Positions 37,055 to 48,888 of a DNA stretch of 64,000 nucleotides are shown here, piece by piece; positions within the stretch are counted from its first letter, which is position 1, and each line of letters starts with the position of its first letter. Below the pieces are notes generated by a model, which ran no database searches, was not told the origin of the DNA, and saw only the letters and a list, made by a program, of their open reading frames with translations. Made by a program: the position numbers and the translations under genes. The stretch is from Mesocentrotus franciscanus. Its lineage: Eukaryota; Echinodermata; Echinoidea; Camarodonta; Strongylocentrotidae. The stretch is from positions 20,056,751 to 20,120,750 of the forward strand of contig CP137682.1 of assembly GCA_037976565.1 (NCBI GenBank), read 5' to 3'.

Positions 37055-39900
37055 ATTTCATGCGACCATAATAATTTGGCTGTAGGATGCTCTAGAATGT
37101 ATAATTTCAGTATTACAAAAATTAAAACATTTCTTGCTCGGTCTCTCCGCTCCCTTGCACAATACAACAACCTGTAAAGCACTGCATTATCAGTCTTGTG
37201 ATTCCTTATAAAATCATGATAAATACACAGCTATTGGCTTAATTTCAGGACCCAACACTGCATAACAAAATACGGGACTGCATAGAGCGATAGTCCAGTG
37301 AAATCTTCAGCGGGAATGTCGTCTCGAAAATTCAGAGGATATTTGGGGGTCATTCAGCTGTGTACCTCATTGATAGAACGGGACTTAAATTTGCATGTGT
37401 GGTCATTCATACTATGTACAGAGTACGTAGGTAGACCTCACAGAATGCTATCAATACGTCTATATATTGTCGCTATATTCCCTTGAAAGTTGCGCTTCCC
37501 GGCTCTTACCCCGGAAGATAATCGCTGAACTTGCATGCAACAGAAGTCCCCTTGAAACCCCCTTGTTTTCTTTTAAAAAATATTAAATCTAATGTACATT
37601 TTCTTGGTCGGTCTCTTTGCTACAGAAAAAAAAAGAAAAAAAGAAATGTAATTTGTAAAAGTATGTTGGTAAAATGCAAAGAATGCTATCAAAGAATGCT
37701 ATCAATACGTCGTGAATGTTGCGTTTTCCGGCTGTTGGAAAGGAAAGAAAATCGCTGGCCATGCATGCAACAGGAACTCATCAAAGCCCCCTTGTTTTCT
37801 TCATCTTTAAACAAATGTTCAATCTAACACTTGTGGTTCCTTCTGGATATTTTCAAATGTTGAATTTATTTCATGTGATGTGATTTGAGTTGATGTTAAT
37901 TTATTTCCATATACAAATACATCACTTTTATTATTACAATCCTGTCAATGTTTAGATTTTTAAATCGACTTTTGTATTTGATTTATTTATTTACCAACAG
38001 CAAATAAGTACCATGCATTTCGTACAACGATATTTACATGTACAAGAAGACAAAATATTGGTTGGTAAAAGGGGCCAGATAATAGCATATGTGCTAGTCT
38101 ATCCTAACGCCTTAGAGCTAAACAATATATTTTGTACAAGCAACATTCAGATAACAAAAAAACAAAAAAATTACCATTACAATCGATACTCAAAAATAGA
38201 CTACTTTAACAATGTCGTGCAATATACAAACTGATAATATGAAATAGATTTTTTTGTACATATACAGACCATTTGCATGGATTTTTAGTTTATGATTTGT
38301 TCAACAAATGTGTTGTAACAGAATTTGACATTAGTAGGTAATCTTTTCAAAAATTCACTAACCACAAAGACAATGAAAATCGACCTTGTGTCGTTCTAAA
38401 TGTTGGGAGACGTAATTGTCCACCTTCTGTTTACCTTATGGAGTAGCTATACCCTAGAATATCACAGCAATGTATCAAAATATGAGGCAAATATTTATTA
38501 AACAGATCAAACATGAAAGTAGACATTGATAAATCATCCAAATCATACAAGTTATGTTACTCGCAATCGTTTAAGAAGAGAAGCTGTAGGAGTTTTCCAC
38601 TCTTTAAATGCAAAAAAACAAAACACGAACTGCCGTTTTCTGTGAATACAAAATGCTTCTTAATAGGCTAAACTTATATATTGCTTCCCCACACCTATAT
38701 TCCTCAGGTTATGTATGGCTTAATCAAAGTTTTATATAATAATGTCAAAGGAAAAAAAATGTCGCAATCTAATAACACTCTAACTTTCTTTCTGATACAC
38801 TGATTTACATAACGAATATGATTATTCCATAACAGATGCCCATCATAAGTGGCAACATCAACCTCTTTGATTTCCTCTCCAGCTATTTTCAGTTTACCAT
38901 TAATACCTTCTTCTTTTTTTTTACTCCTACTACTTATTAATATGATATAAGTTTTCATTAAATTAATTGTAAGTTTGTTAGCAATGCACCAATTTTCTGT
39001 GTGTTGGCCATTACTTCATCCAGATTAATTTCGCCCTGGTCAGCTGGAAATGTATGAACTATGTTAGAATCATCAGCAAACAGCCGCAAATTGAAATATA
39101 GATAAAAACAGAGTTAGCCCTTTAGTACTGAACACCACATATTATATTATTCCTTAGAGATAACGTTTGACCACATTGAATAATCTGGATCTGTTACTAA
39201 GATAGTCCTTATATCATTCTATATCATTCTATTATTGTTATATAAGCCCTTGATTCTGTTATTGTTTTTTTTTTTAATTTTCGGAAATAAAACAAACAAA
39301 AAAAACCATGCTAGAGGTTAAACTCGAACGCCATAATTAGAGAGTTTAGCTAGTAGTATAGTAAGATTAATGGTGCCAAAATTGCTTTCTTAAAATTGAT
39401 GAATATGCCAAGAGTGAATCTCACTGCTTCGTTCCAGTAACAGCAACCAGTGTAATAATCTTGATGCAGCGAAGCATATAACAAGAGGGTAAACGTTTAC
39501 ACACTACTGGGTATAATGTACTCAAAATGGAATAAGGTTTACGCAGTATTGGGTAGTAATATACCCAACAAACATGTATATTTCCTCTTTTCCTCTCCAA
39601 CCAATGTTTGGGCAATTATATAGACCCGAATTGTACTAATAGTTAATCCCCACGCTGGACTTAGACTTTTGTCCAAAAAGCGGGTTCAAAAAGGCAATTG
39701 GTCTGAGATCTAAGTTTTCTTTTAAACATGATTTTAGACCCTGAATAGGGCTTAAATGAATTAGGAGAATACGGACCTTAGAGAATACCTTTATTATTTT
39801 TCGAGGAAATCCAATGATTATGGATTTTCAAAACCAAGTGGCTGGTAGTTGAATTATTAGTCGATTACAACACCCATATAGTGCTATGTTCATAGTCAGG
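37055..39900. repeat. Duplicon block R3 (lacks the first 2.1 kb)
   Basis: Begins at the position equivalent to 12248 in R1. It carries the same LINE RT remnant on the minus strand; a short open stretch at 38958-38704 still reads as an RT thumb region (KIAGEEIKEVDVATYDGHLL, then WNNHIRYVNQ). Confidence 0.8.
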
Positions 39901-39950
39901 TGGCTTAGCGTCAAATTTATCGATTATCGTTACTTGCCGGATAAAAGCAC

Positions 39951-40330
39951 CATTTTTGGTACAGGGCTTCCTTAGGACTTACTAAACGATATTAGGCTAG
40001 GAGCCCCCGGCAAAAAATTCAATTTAAGGGTGTGGGGGCGGGGGCGTCTTTTTGGAGCCCCAAATAATTTATAACATTGATTTGATGTTATGCAAATGCC
40101 ATTTTTGGTACAGGGCTTCCTTAGGACCTACTGAACGATATTAGGGTGGGAGCCCCCGGCAAAAATATCATATAAGGGTGTGGGGCGGTGGCGTGGCCTC
40201 GTAGCCCCAAATAATTTAGAAGGTAATATAACATTTATTTGTTGTTGTACAAATGCCATTTTTGGTACAGGGCTTCCTTAGGACCTACTGAACGATATTA
40301 GGGTAGGAGCCCCCGGCATACATATTCATA
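39951..40330. repeat. Satellite-like tandem repeat, about 150-bp unit, 2.5 copies
   Basis: Copies start at 39951, 40100 and 40257 (CATTTTTGGTACAGGGCTTC ... GAGCCCCCGGCA), spaced 149 and 157 bases. The last, partial copy runs into the 3' end of the gene B death exon. Confidence 0.85.
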
Positions 40331-40919
40331 TATGTGTGATTGGGGGCCCATGGCGTTTGTACAGTCTGTGTCATCATCTTCCATTTGATCCTTCCGAGGA
40401 TCAGCTGTTCTCTCAAACGCATAGTCCTCGCAGAGCTCTTGACAATCCCCACGATTCATGCGTTCGAACGCCTTGGTCAAGTCCTCAAGATTCTGAATCT
40501 TCTTTCTACTCTCAGCAAGTACGAGTAGTTCTTCAGTCGGATTCTTGCACTGCTCCAGTGATGTTATGTATTCTCCAAGTCCCAGCTGAATGGCAAGCCC
40601 CCTCCAGTCATCAAAAACTGGGCTATCTCTGTTCAACCGGCAACGCAGCTCATGCTGTAGCCTAGGAGGTACTATGGAAGCAATTGCAACAGGGGCATGG
40701 GCAACAGTATTTCCTTGAGGATTATTCCCTTGGGGACTGTTGATCACCATCTCTCGGACGTAGATATTGACGTTTCTAGAACGCTGGTGTATTTGATCTG
40801 CTGTCCTGGAACCAATTCTTGGACAATGTTTGCCGCAAATGCTGGTGGGGCTAAGACCCCCAATGTCCCCTCTGCTGCAGACTCTACTGAATGGACGGGC
40901 ACTGTCGATGATGTCGAAG
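40330..40919 (-). pseudogene. Gene B death-domain exon (iii), frameshifted and with a replaced end
   Basis: Acceptor TTTTAAG|CT and the first third match the other terminal exons, but a 4-nt deletion near 40798-40806 shifts the frame before the death domain. The death domain itself is well preserved (LQHELRCRLNRDSPVFDDW, NPTEELLVLAE, RGDCQELCE). After DDDTD the normal end is replaced by satellite sequence, so the open frame runs on to a stop at 40298. Confidence 0.85.
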
Positions 40920-40939
40920 CTTAAAAAAAAACGAACACA

Positions 40940-42585
40940 CAGAGTTCTCGAAAATGTTGCCAAACGGGCTCAAACTGTGTGCGAACGGAGCTGAACGTAA
41001 TAGCAACTGTTTACGATCTGTTTAAGGACTTCATGGACGGACTCGGACTGGACTAATGTCTATAATACGATCCTAGTTCGTTCATTAACAGTCCACGATA
41101 CGTCCAACTCGTCTGTTCCCGTCCACAGTCAGTTCATATCAAGTTCAGATCGGGTAAATTTGACATTTCCAAGCAGTCCAAACCATTCTTACTAGTTCGC
41201 AAACTGTTCTAACTAGTTTATAACCCAACCACCCCGTTCAGAGACAGTTCAACTTGTCCTCATCTCGTTCTTAGTGCGTTCGAACGCGCTCCTATCGTGC
41301 GTGTGCAATCCCGTCCTGGTTCGAGGGCTATACAAACCCAACACGTTCTTGCTAATTGATGCTCGACCACATCACGTTGTAAGACGTTCCTAGTAGGATC
41401 GAAGTACGGCAATTCCGTTCGTAGTACGTCCATCTCGTTTTAAGTCCGTTGTCACTCCGTCTAATTGCAGGACGGGGAACATTTTGAACAGGCTCAAAGT
41501 TCTAGAGCACCCTTCCCGTCCAAGCCAGTCTGAGCCCGTCCATGAAGTTCTTAAACAGATCGTAAACAGTTGCTACTACGTTCACTCCGTTCGCACACAG
41601 TTTGAGCCCGTTTGGCAACATTTTACAGAACGTAGTGAGAACCCGGCCCCCACTCCGAGAACGGAAGGATACCATGCGTGTTACCAAAATGTCCGGTAAA
41701 GGGGTACTTTTCGTACGACAAAGTCCGGCCCGAGAATTGTAAAAAAAAGGGGGTGTATTTGACTTTTCACCTGGAGATTTCTTTAAAAAGGGGGTGTTTT
41801 TACTTTTTCTCTCTTTGGATTCCTTAGAAATTTAAAAAGGGGGTCATAAAATATCTTGAATATCATAGATAGGGGTACATTGAGCAGTGTTCCAGATTTA
41901 AGGGGTCTCAAGGCAGGAAAAGCCCGCGAAAAGCCCGCGAAAGGGGGGTTTGGAAATGTAGGCAGTCCTCAGATAGGGGGTGCTTTAAAAAAGTGGGAAC
42001 AAGCATACGCGTACCCTAAATAACACTGAGTGGGGGGCCGGGAGTGAGAACTAGTTTGGTGTGATGGGGGCTTCACTTGAATGTCTTGATCTGCAAAGCT
42101 TGAAGCGTTGAAGTTGAACGGGAATGAGGAATGGCGAGGACGCGCTGGGTCTTTATAGCTCCCGAGCCAGGACGGGATTGCACACGCTCTAGGAGCGCGT
42201 TCGAACGCACTGAGAACGAGATGAGGACGAGTTGAACTGTCTCTGAACGGGGTGGTCGGGTTAAAAACTAGTTAGAATAAGTGGCGAACTAGTTAGAATG
42301 GGTTTGGACGTATTAGGAACGAGGTATAGAACTAGTTAATAATGGGTTTAAACTGACTACGGACTGGCTTGGACTGCCTGGAAATGGCAAATTTACCCGA
42401 TCTGAACTTGATATGAACTGACTGTGGATGGGGTACAGACGAGAAGGACGTATTGAGGACTGTTTATGAACGAACTAGGATCGTATTATAGACATTATTT
42501 ACACATTCTGCCCCGACCACAACCCGTTTTACGATTTTCTAGGATGGTTCCAGAACGTAGTGAGAACTAGTTTGGTGTGATGGGG
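40940..42585. mobile_element. Foldback (TU-like) element with long modular inverted repeats
   Basis: Two inverted pairs are visible: 40948-41050 with 41480-41640, and 41060-41340 with 42170-42500. The arms consist of short degenerate repeats around CGTCCAACTCGTTC and GAACTAGTTAGAA. The middle (41700-42000) holds unrelated GGGGGTGTTTTTAC-type repeats. Sea-urchin TU transposons are foldback elements with arms built of short tandem repeats, which fits. It replaces the exon X region of gene B. Ends are approximate. Confidence 0.75.
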
Positions 42586-42787
42586 GCTTAAAGAGTATTG
42601 AAAACAGAGGCCAATTTCAGGAATATAGGCCACAGTAGCAGTTCTAAAGCTCCCCTCTTCCCCCCAAAAGAAGCCCATGTAGAAAACGAATGCTAGAAGA
42701 CACCACCTCCTGCACCCCCCTGCGCCCCCTCAAATATACATATACATGTATTCCTCCAGAACCGCTCCTGATGGGCCACAGTCTTAC

Positions 42788-42874
42788 CCTTTGTGTCTGC
42801 AGGCTCAGGTGATGTGGAATCTACCGTTTCAAAATGAGGCTCGCTTCTCGTCAGCTCTTCGGGGAGCTGAGATG
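42788..42874 (-). CDS. Gene B linker exon E6
   Basis: 87 nt, acceptor TTTCAG|CA, donor AAAGG|GTAAGA, phase 1-1. Encodes SQLPEELTRSEPHFETVDST and SPEPADTKG, an acidic Ser/Pro-rich segment. No known domain. Confidence 0.72.
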
Positions 42875-43169
42875 CTGAAAATGCAATAATCAATCAAAAT
42901 CAAATCAAAATCAAATCAAAATAGCACAAATATAATGTTATTTTTTCGATTTTGATAAAATCGTTTCTTTACAATAAGGACATTGTTTCATGTAACAAGC
43001 TCGCCGACATCCCATTGAAAGCGTGTTCATTTTTACACACGTTTTTCACTTGTACCCATGATGGTTTCGTGAAACGATGCCCTGCATATCAACAAGTTTG
43101 AGTATGAAACATACAACACAAAAGCAAAAAAAAAAAAATTAGTCTTGATAATTTTTTTTTAAATCTTAC

Positions 43170-43271
43170 ATTTGGATGTTCCCCGTCCAACATAAGTTGT
43201 TGCCGCTTTGCCTTTGGACGATACAGATCCTCTCGGAGTTGATTGCGCACTTGGATTCTCATGCGGCACAT
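43170..43271 (-). CDS. Gene B linker exon E5
   Basis: 102 nt, acceptor CTTTAG|AT, donor AAAT|GTAAGA, phase 1-1. Encodes DVPHENPSAQSTPRGSVSSK and a short basic/Gly tail. No known domain; likely a flexible linker. Confidence 0.72.
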
Positions 43272-43975
43272 CTAAAGTGTGAATAAGCGTTATGAGAAGC
43301 GATTAGCCTAAAATTATAATTTTTCCAAGTTCGAGTCACTTGCCATGGTGCTTTTGCTACACTAAATGATTGTACGTAAAAATTATTTATATATAATATA
43401 TATAGAACAAATAATTAATGTTGATAATCCTCCGTCATGGGGATATACAAATAATAATTAAAACGATTGAACCGGTTTCAATTTCACTTTTTATTATCAT
43501 AGTGAAGAAGAGAACTCTCAAGGATTTTTATTTCAATTGTTTTAATTATTACTTATATATATACATAAACAGAGTGGCCCAATATAAATGGACTAGCAAA
43601 CTTCCAATGATGTGGGGTCAAATTTACTGGTACCAGCAGTAGTAGAATCTTTTCATATGCAATAATGATACCGGGATCGTCAAAACTGGTAAAGAGTTTA
43701 TTTTTGTTTTCGGGAGCATTTTGTCCAGTATCAATACAAAAATGCTTTTTAAAAATTCGTATTATCTCACGTCTTTCTCACACAAGTCATAAAAAAACGC
43801 CTGAAAAGAAAGAATTAGTGTTTGTGGAATGTTATGTTTGAGTTAAATCTGATGTTTTGTCACAGCTTGTCCGAAGCTCAGGTAAATAACCATTCCTGAA
43901 ACTGCACAAGAATACGTTTTTCTCTGCCTGCACTGCCAGTGGAAGTCTTTAAGCCATCCCCCTCCCCCCCCCCAC

Positions 43976-44096
43976 CCCCAAAGGAATTCATGCCCTTGAT
44001 ATTACCGTTGTACAGTACTTGGAAGGCGATACGCTTCGTGATTTTTTGCTTCAAGATGAATTTGACGGAAACTCGGGATACTATCCTTTCACGTGG
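43976..44096 (-). CDS. Gene B exon E4: late UPA
   Basis: 121 nt, acceptor CTTCAG|CCA, donor GGGG|GTGGGG, phases 0 to 1. Ends IAFQVLYNGNIKGMNSF; the Trp of gene A is Leu here. The donor is followed by a poly-G tract in the transcript sense. Confidence 0.73.
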
Positions 44097-44289
44097 CTGA
44101 AGAGTGAAGGGCATCCGATGGGTCGTCATGTCAAAGAAAGCACATTCTTCAAGTTCCTAAGAAAATCAGAGATAACCATCAATTAACACCCTACGAAGTG
44201 TTAGGAACTGTGCCATGGCTCATTCTAATTTAGAAGTGACACCCTGAATTATGGCCCATGTTTGAATCGAGTTTCCTAAAATAATATTA

Positions 44290-45452
44290 CCATCTCGCTC
44301 AGCACTGCCGCCACGGAACGCCTCTCCAATGTCGCAAATGTACTCAAATCTGCCACAAACTCAAAGATTGTCCGTTTCTGTATTAATGTGTTGGACAAGA
44401 AGGGAGTGCCACCAAGCCCTTTCATTACACCAACACAGATATTAATAATACTTTTGTATACAGGGATAGTCAGTCTACATCAAAATCATTTTCCCCCTCA
44501 AATACCAAGTATAGGACTATTGACTCCAAAGAAAATGTTAGTATGGCTCGTGATATGATAGATATTGAAAATGATATTGTTGATAATGAAAGAAAAACAA
44601 AAAGGTTATGAAAAATACTGATTTGTCATTAGAAAACAATGAACTATCGTTAGATGATAATGAAAGTGCTTATAAGAAATGTGCAACCCGTTTAAAGTCT
44701 GTCAAAGGTTTAAAATTAGTACATTTTACTGAACTGCAGGAGTCTGATCCCCCAAATCGACGAGATTCCATTTCTAGTCATTAAATAAAATTTCGATTTT
44801 TATGCGTGTCTGAGACTTGGCTTAATGATTCTGTTACTGAAAGTGAAATTCTAATATCTGTTTATACTGTTTTTAGACGCGACAGGTAAAAGACTATGAG
44901 GAGGAGTCTGCATATATGTTAAAGGTGATTTGAGGTTTAAAGATAGAAGTGATCTAGTGTGCAATTTTGAAATTGAAGCTGTGCTGTTACAACTGTCGTT
45001 AAAAAAATCTCACCTATTTATATGTTGTATATATAGATCACAGGATGAAAGTATCGATTTTTTCCAGAATGTATGATTTATTTATTCATTTATTTGAACA
45101 TCTTTATTCAGGATAAATATGATCATCAAATCTGTTTTTCAACGTGGTCCTAATTGAAATACATTTTTTTTAAAACACTACAATGAGTGTATGTAACATT
45201 AAAATTCATTTCAAAGGTTCAAAAGAGAAAGTTCATGATACACATGTATATATATATATATATATACTCACACATAGTAGTTTAAAATACAAGGTTATTG
45301 AATAATAACAAGATACTTCTTTAAATTGTAAATATATCAAGAAAATAGAACAGTTTAGATGAGGATCGATACAATTAAATCAGTACCATATCCAGAGAAA
45401 CAGAGAAAAGTAGAGAGAGATAGATAACGGCAAAGTTGTTCGTTCAAATAAA
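44290..45452 (+). mobile_element. Non-LTR retrotransposon fragment in gene B intron 3
   Basis: Plus-strand remnants: a CCHC zinc knuckle (CRKCTQICHKLKDC, about 44340), typical of ORF1 gag-like proteins, then endonuclease N-terminal traces (SETWLNDSVTESEIL, about 44810) with stops between. Gene A lacks it: its sequence passes from AATAATATTA straight to the AACCCGC landmark (about 18465-18485). A TA microsatellite lies near 45247. Confidence 0.72.
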
Positions 45453-46067
45453 TAACCCGCAGAGTAATTTCATGCATTGGTTCGCATGACGTGTTAATTA
45501 AAGCCACAGTGTACTAGAAGCACTACCGCAAAATCCCATTTAGCGCCATCTCGGGTCAGGTTTAGCAGTATGGTACCGTAACCACAGAACTTTAAAATGC
45601 GTATTTTACAGTTCTGTGGTATGGCCCCGTAACTCGCTGCGATGAGGTTATAGCTTCCAGCCCTCTGTCTGCGAAGCGGAAACAAGGTATTGGATTACAC
45701 ACTGTTGGCAAATTGACCATTAGATGGCGCTTTGAAATGAACAGTACCAGAGCCATCTATGCACAGAGTTTGGCCAACTTGGTTTCACTGGGTCACAACA
45801 TGACGTATATTCTTTTGTTTTGTGCTTGCCCAACAAAGCAGTAGTCGCCATATCGTGTCCAACTCGAACCGGGTTGGCCAGAACAGTACGCTATGGCAGA
45901 AAGTTCATCAGTTCAGTGTCGCTTTTATAAGAAAGCTCTAGCCCGTGTCTTTGGTAATGTAGAAAACTATATATATTAGGCCCTGCAGAATAAGAAACGG
46001 ACGATTTGTTTGTCAGGATAATTTACTTCGGGGGAAACAATAGAATCAATTATATTGAGATTCTTAC

Positions 46068-46181
46068 CTGTGTTGACACTTCGTCTTCGTTTTCCAGATG
46101 TCTGACAAATAGGGGTCCTTGTCCCCAATATACACAGTACTGCTCACCAGGAAAGGCTGCCTTGTAGTCTTGTATCGTATC
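46068..46181 (-). CDS. Gene B exon E3: middle of UPA
   Basis: 114 nt, acceptor TTGCAG|GAT, donor CAG|GTAAGA, phase 0-0. Encodes DTIQDYKAAFPGEQYCVYW and FVRHLENEDEVSTQ. It keeps the gene A length and phase. Confidence 0.84.
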
Positions 46182-46230
46182 CTGCAAAAGTTTGAACATG
46201 TAAATCAATATTGAAAGAATGATAATGGCA

Positions 46231-46540
46231 ATGACCTGACGACGGATAGCCAACCTGTTCGAAACGTACCAACAGTCCTTTTTCAGGACTACACACACAC
46301 TCAAGAAATAAAGATTACCGACAGTCCTTTTCAGGACTTCCCAATCCTCGCCCCTCTCTCACATCGTAAACCGTAAACCTGGGCCCCGTATTACAAAGAG
46401 TTGATATCAATCGCAACTTATTTGCGATTGATATCAATCGTAACTATGTACATAAGAGATAGGAGACTGCAAACTTGCGATTGATTGGAGGACTTACGAT
46501 TGATTTGGATCAATCGTAACTCTTTGTAAGACGGGGCCCT
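46231..46540. mobile_element. Composite insertion in gene B intron 2: stem-loop pair plus GGGCCC-ended MITE
   Basis: Absent from gene A at about 20810. The right part (about 46381-46539) starts GGGCCCCGTATTACAAAGAG and ends with the inverse CTCTTTGTAAGACGGGGCCC, with repeated GATTGATAT motifs, so it is a palindromic MITE. The left part carries two AGTCCT...AGGACT stem-loops. Confidence 0.7.
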
Positions 46541-46624
46541 ACTGTATAATAATAACAATGATAATAATAATTGAAAAAATTGGGATAATAAAACTTTGAG
46601 ATAATGCTGTTCTTCCAGAGGGCA

Positions 46625-46770
46625 CTGCAATATACTCCAGCAATTGCCAGGTACTCAGTTACACCTGGGTGGCAAATATGGATTAACGTCTTGCCAAAGA
46701 ACGTTAGCGCCGGGCTGTCGTTCGAACCCTCAATCCTTGGATTCAGAGTCAAGTGAGCACCTCCAGTGCA
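46625..46770 (-). mobile_element. tRNA-derived SINE in gene B intron 2
   Basis: Counterpart of 20885-21050: B-box-like GGGTTCGAACGACAGCC and the body CTTTGGCAAGACGTTAATCC on the minus strand. Confidence 0.72.
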
Positions 46771-47545
46771 CGAAAACGGATGATGAATCTTTCATAATTC
46801 TCGAACTGATTATTTACTTCAAGATGTGAAACGTCATTTATCGGGTTTGAATTATTATATCTTTGATTTTTTAGCATGTGACCCCGTGCACGGACTACTC
46901 TATGAATATGGTATAACACTTTTTGTCCCAACTCCAGTGTTTGCTAAACAAACAAAAATATACAGTGTAAGTTGCATGGACTTACTATAGGATTTCCTGT
47001 CCATTTTAACATTTATTTAAATCAAATCCATCTCTGTGCACTTTAATTTTACCCTAGGAATCCGGGATCGTGCAAATGTCAAAGTTAATTTAGTAATTAT
47101 GTCTTCCAAGTAAGCCAATGGTCAATCAATATGAATGCTTGTCCATTTATTTTCGTCAGATTTCATTCGACTTCGTCTCACCGTGCGGTCCGAATTCGAT
47201 TTTGTGCAATCAATTTCAAGAGAATTTCATTCGAATTCGTCGCATAGACACGACCTTATAACGAACGAGGGATGTATTTGAATGATGCTTTGATGAAATT
47301 GGTTGAAAACTGACAAAATTGATTCCTGCAATTGTACGTTGGCAGCCAAGGATGACGAAATTGATTTGACTTTGACGAAATTCAATTCAAGACAAAGTCT
47401 GAAAATAAATGACCAAATACGAAATTGACTATGATAATGTGCAAGATTAGGAAGTTTCGGGACAAAATTGAATGAGAAAAGAAAATATCATTACTCATAA
47501 CAGGCGCCTGAAATATACCGAACTGTTAATTCATAATAAAACTAC

Positions 47546-47787
47546 CTCTTTCGTGCCGTAGAAGTCGTCTTTAATGACGAGCAAGATGTAGTTCGTGACG
47601 TCTCTGAATGTTGACAGGGGAACGTATGGCGTACAGATGAGCCGTTTACCGATGAAGTATCTCTTGATTAAGGAGATAATCCACCATTCCGAGAAATGGT
47701 CTATGTACAGAGTAAGGTGATTCTTGGCGACTACACACCGAGCAGCTTTGTCAGAAGCAGGAACTATCCTTGAAAATTCATCAGAAT
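47546..47787 (-). CDS. Gene B exon E2: ZU5 end and UPA start
   Basis: 242 nt, acceptor TTTAAAG|AT, donor GAG|GTAGTT, phases 1 to 0. Encodes DSDEFSRIVPASDKAARCVV, LTLYIDHFSEW and GKRLICTPYVPLS. Fully open and collinear with gene A. Confidence 0.88.
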
Positions 47788-48888
47788 CTTTAAACAAAAT
47801 AACAAAAATAGGGGACCGTGTTAATTTTGTTACGCAGTGAACTGTCAATGGATTGACTGGGGAGCTTTGGTTGACGGTCATTGTTTATTCATGAGCAACT
47901 GCGTAAAAAGGGTCAATTGCTGCTGGTGATTGCCTATTAACACGTTGTTTTATGGATTGGATTATGCATAACACTTATTTTCCATTCCCACAATTCCCTA
48001 CGATCTTTCCACAAGAATCTGGAAAATGGCGGCTGTATGAACTGTGCGACTTATAAGTTATTCAAACACAAAGGCTGAAACTTTTTTTTAAAAGTGAATT
48101 TCTATGCTAAAAGAAGATTATCAAGTAAAACTCAGTGAAGTAGAACATTCTCAGAGGAACATCAACATTGAAGTGAGGCCATATGAAACCAAAAAAAAGT
48201 AAGAAAAGATTATTTTGTGTGAAGACCTCTGTCATAATTGTGATGTGTTCGTCTTGGCAGTCAGGGGCTCTCTGCGCTGTCACATATTTCATATATTTCA
48301 TATTTCCCCTTATTCCACCCCTTTTCTTTTGTCTGACCAAAGAACATTAATTGATTGAATACACTGTAATTCAATAAGTCGACGGTAGTATTTCTAAAAA
48401 CAATGAGAGATTTACCATAGATCATTTCATTGCGAAACCTCTCGCACTTTTAAAGTTCAGTGTATAGCTTGATGACCGCCAATAATCAGTGGAAGATATG
48501 GACCTGTCACAGAGACCGCAGTGTGCACAAAGTTCTTATTGCGACTAAGCGGATTGCATCTTGCCAAGCGGATTATGATCTTTTATTTCGCGGATACTAG
48601 CCGACTGGAACAACCACGAAGAAGCGACTGCGTTTCGTGAGCATGGCTAGTACAGATCTAGATCTAACACTAAACAGCCTTTACCCCGCATGCATAGTGG
48701 AATCCTGTACCTTGACATTTGCTTCAGTCTAATTAAAAAGTATAAATAATTGGTTTAGAAAGATCATCGTGGAATTTCAATATTGAAGTTGACCAACTGT
48801 AGATTTTAAGGGGGCACAGCCCTTCTATGCTCCTTTTTTCTCCGGATAACGCAATGCCTCTCCAGTGTTTATGTTATAGACCTCTAAC

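Noticed and set aside
39951..40330. CRISPR-like array
   Set aside because: Only 2.5 long diverged copies with no short repeat-spacer pattern, in an animal genome.
41484..41699. Open frames on both strands around 41500
   Set aside because: They fall in the arms of the foldback element and consist of its short repeats.
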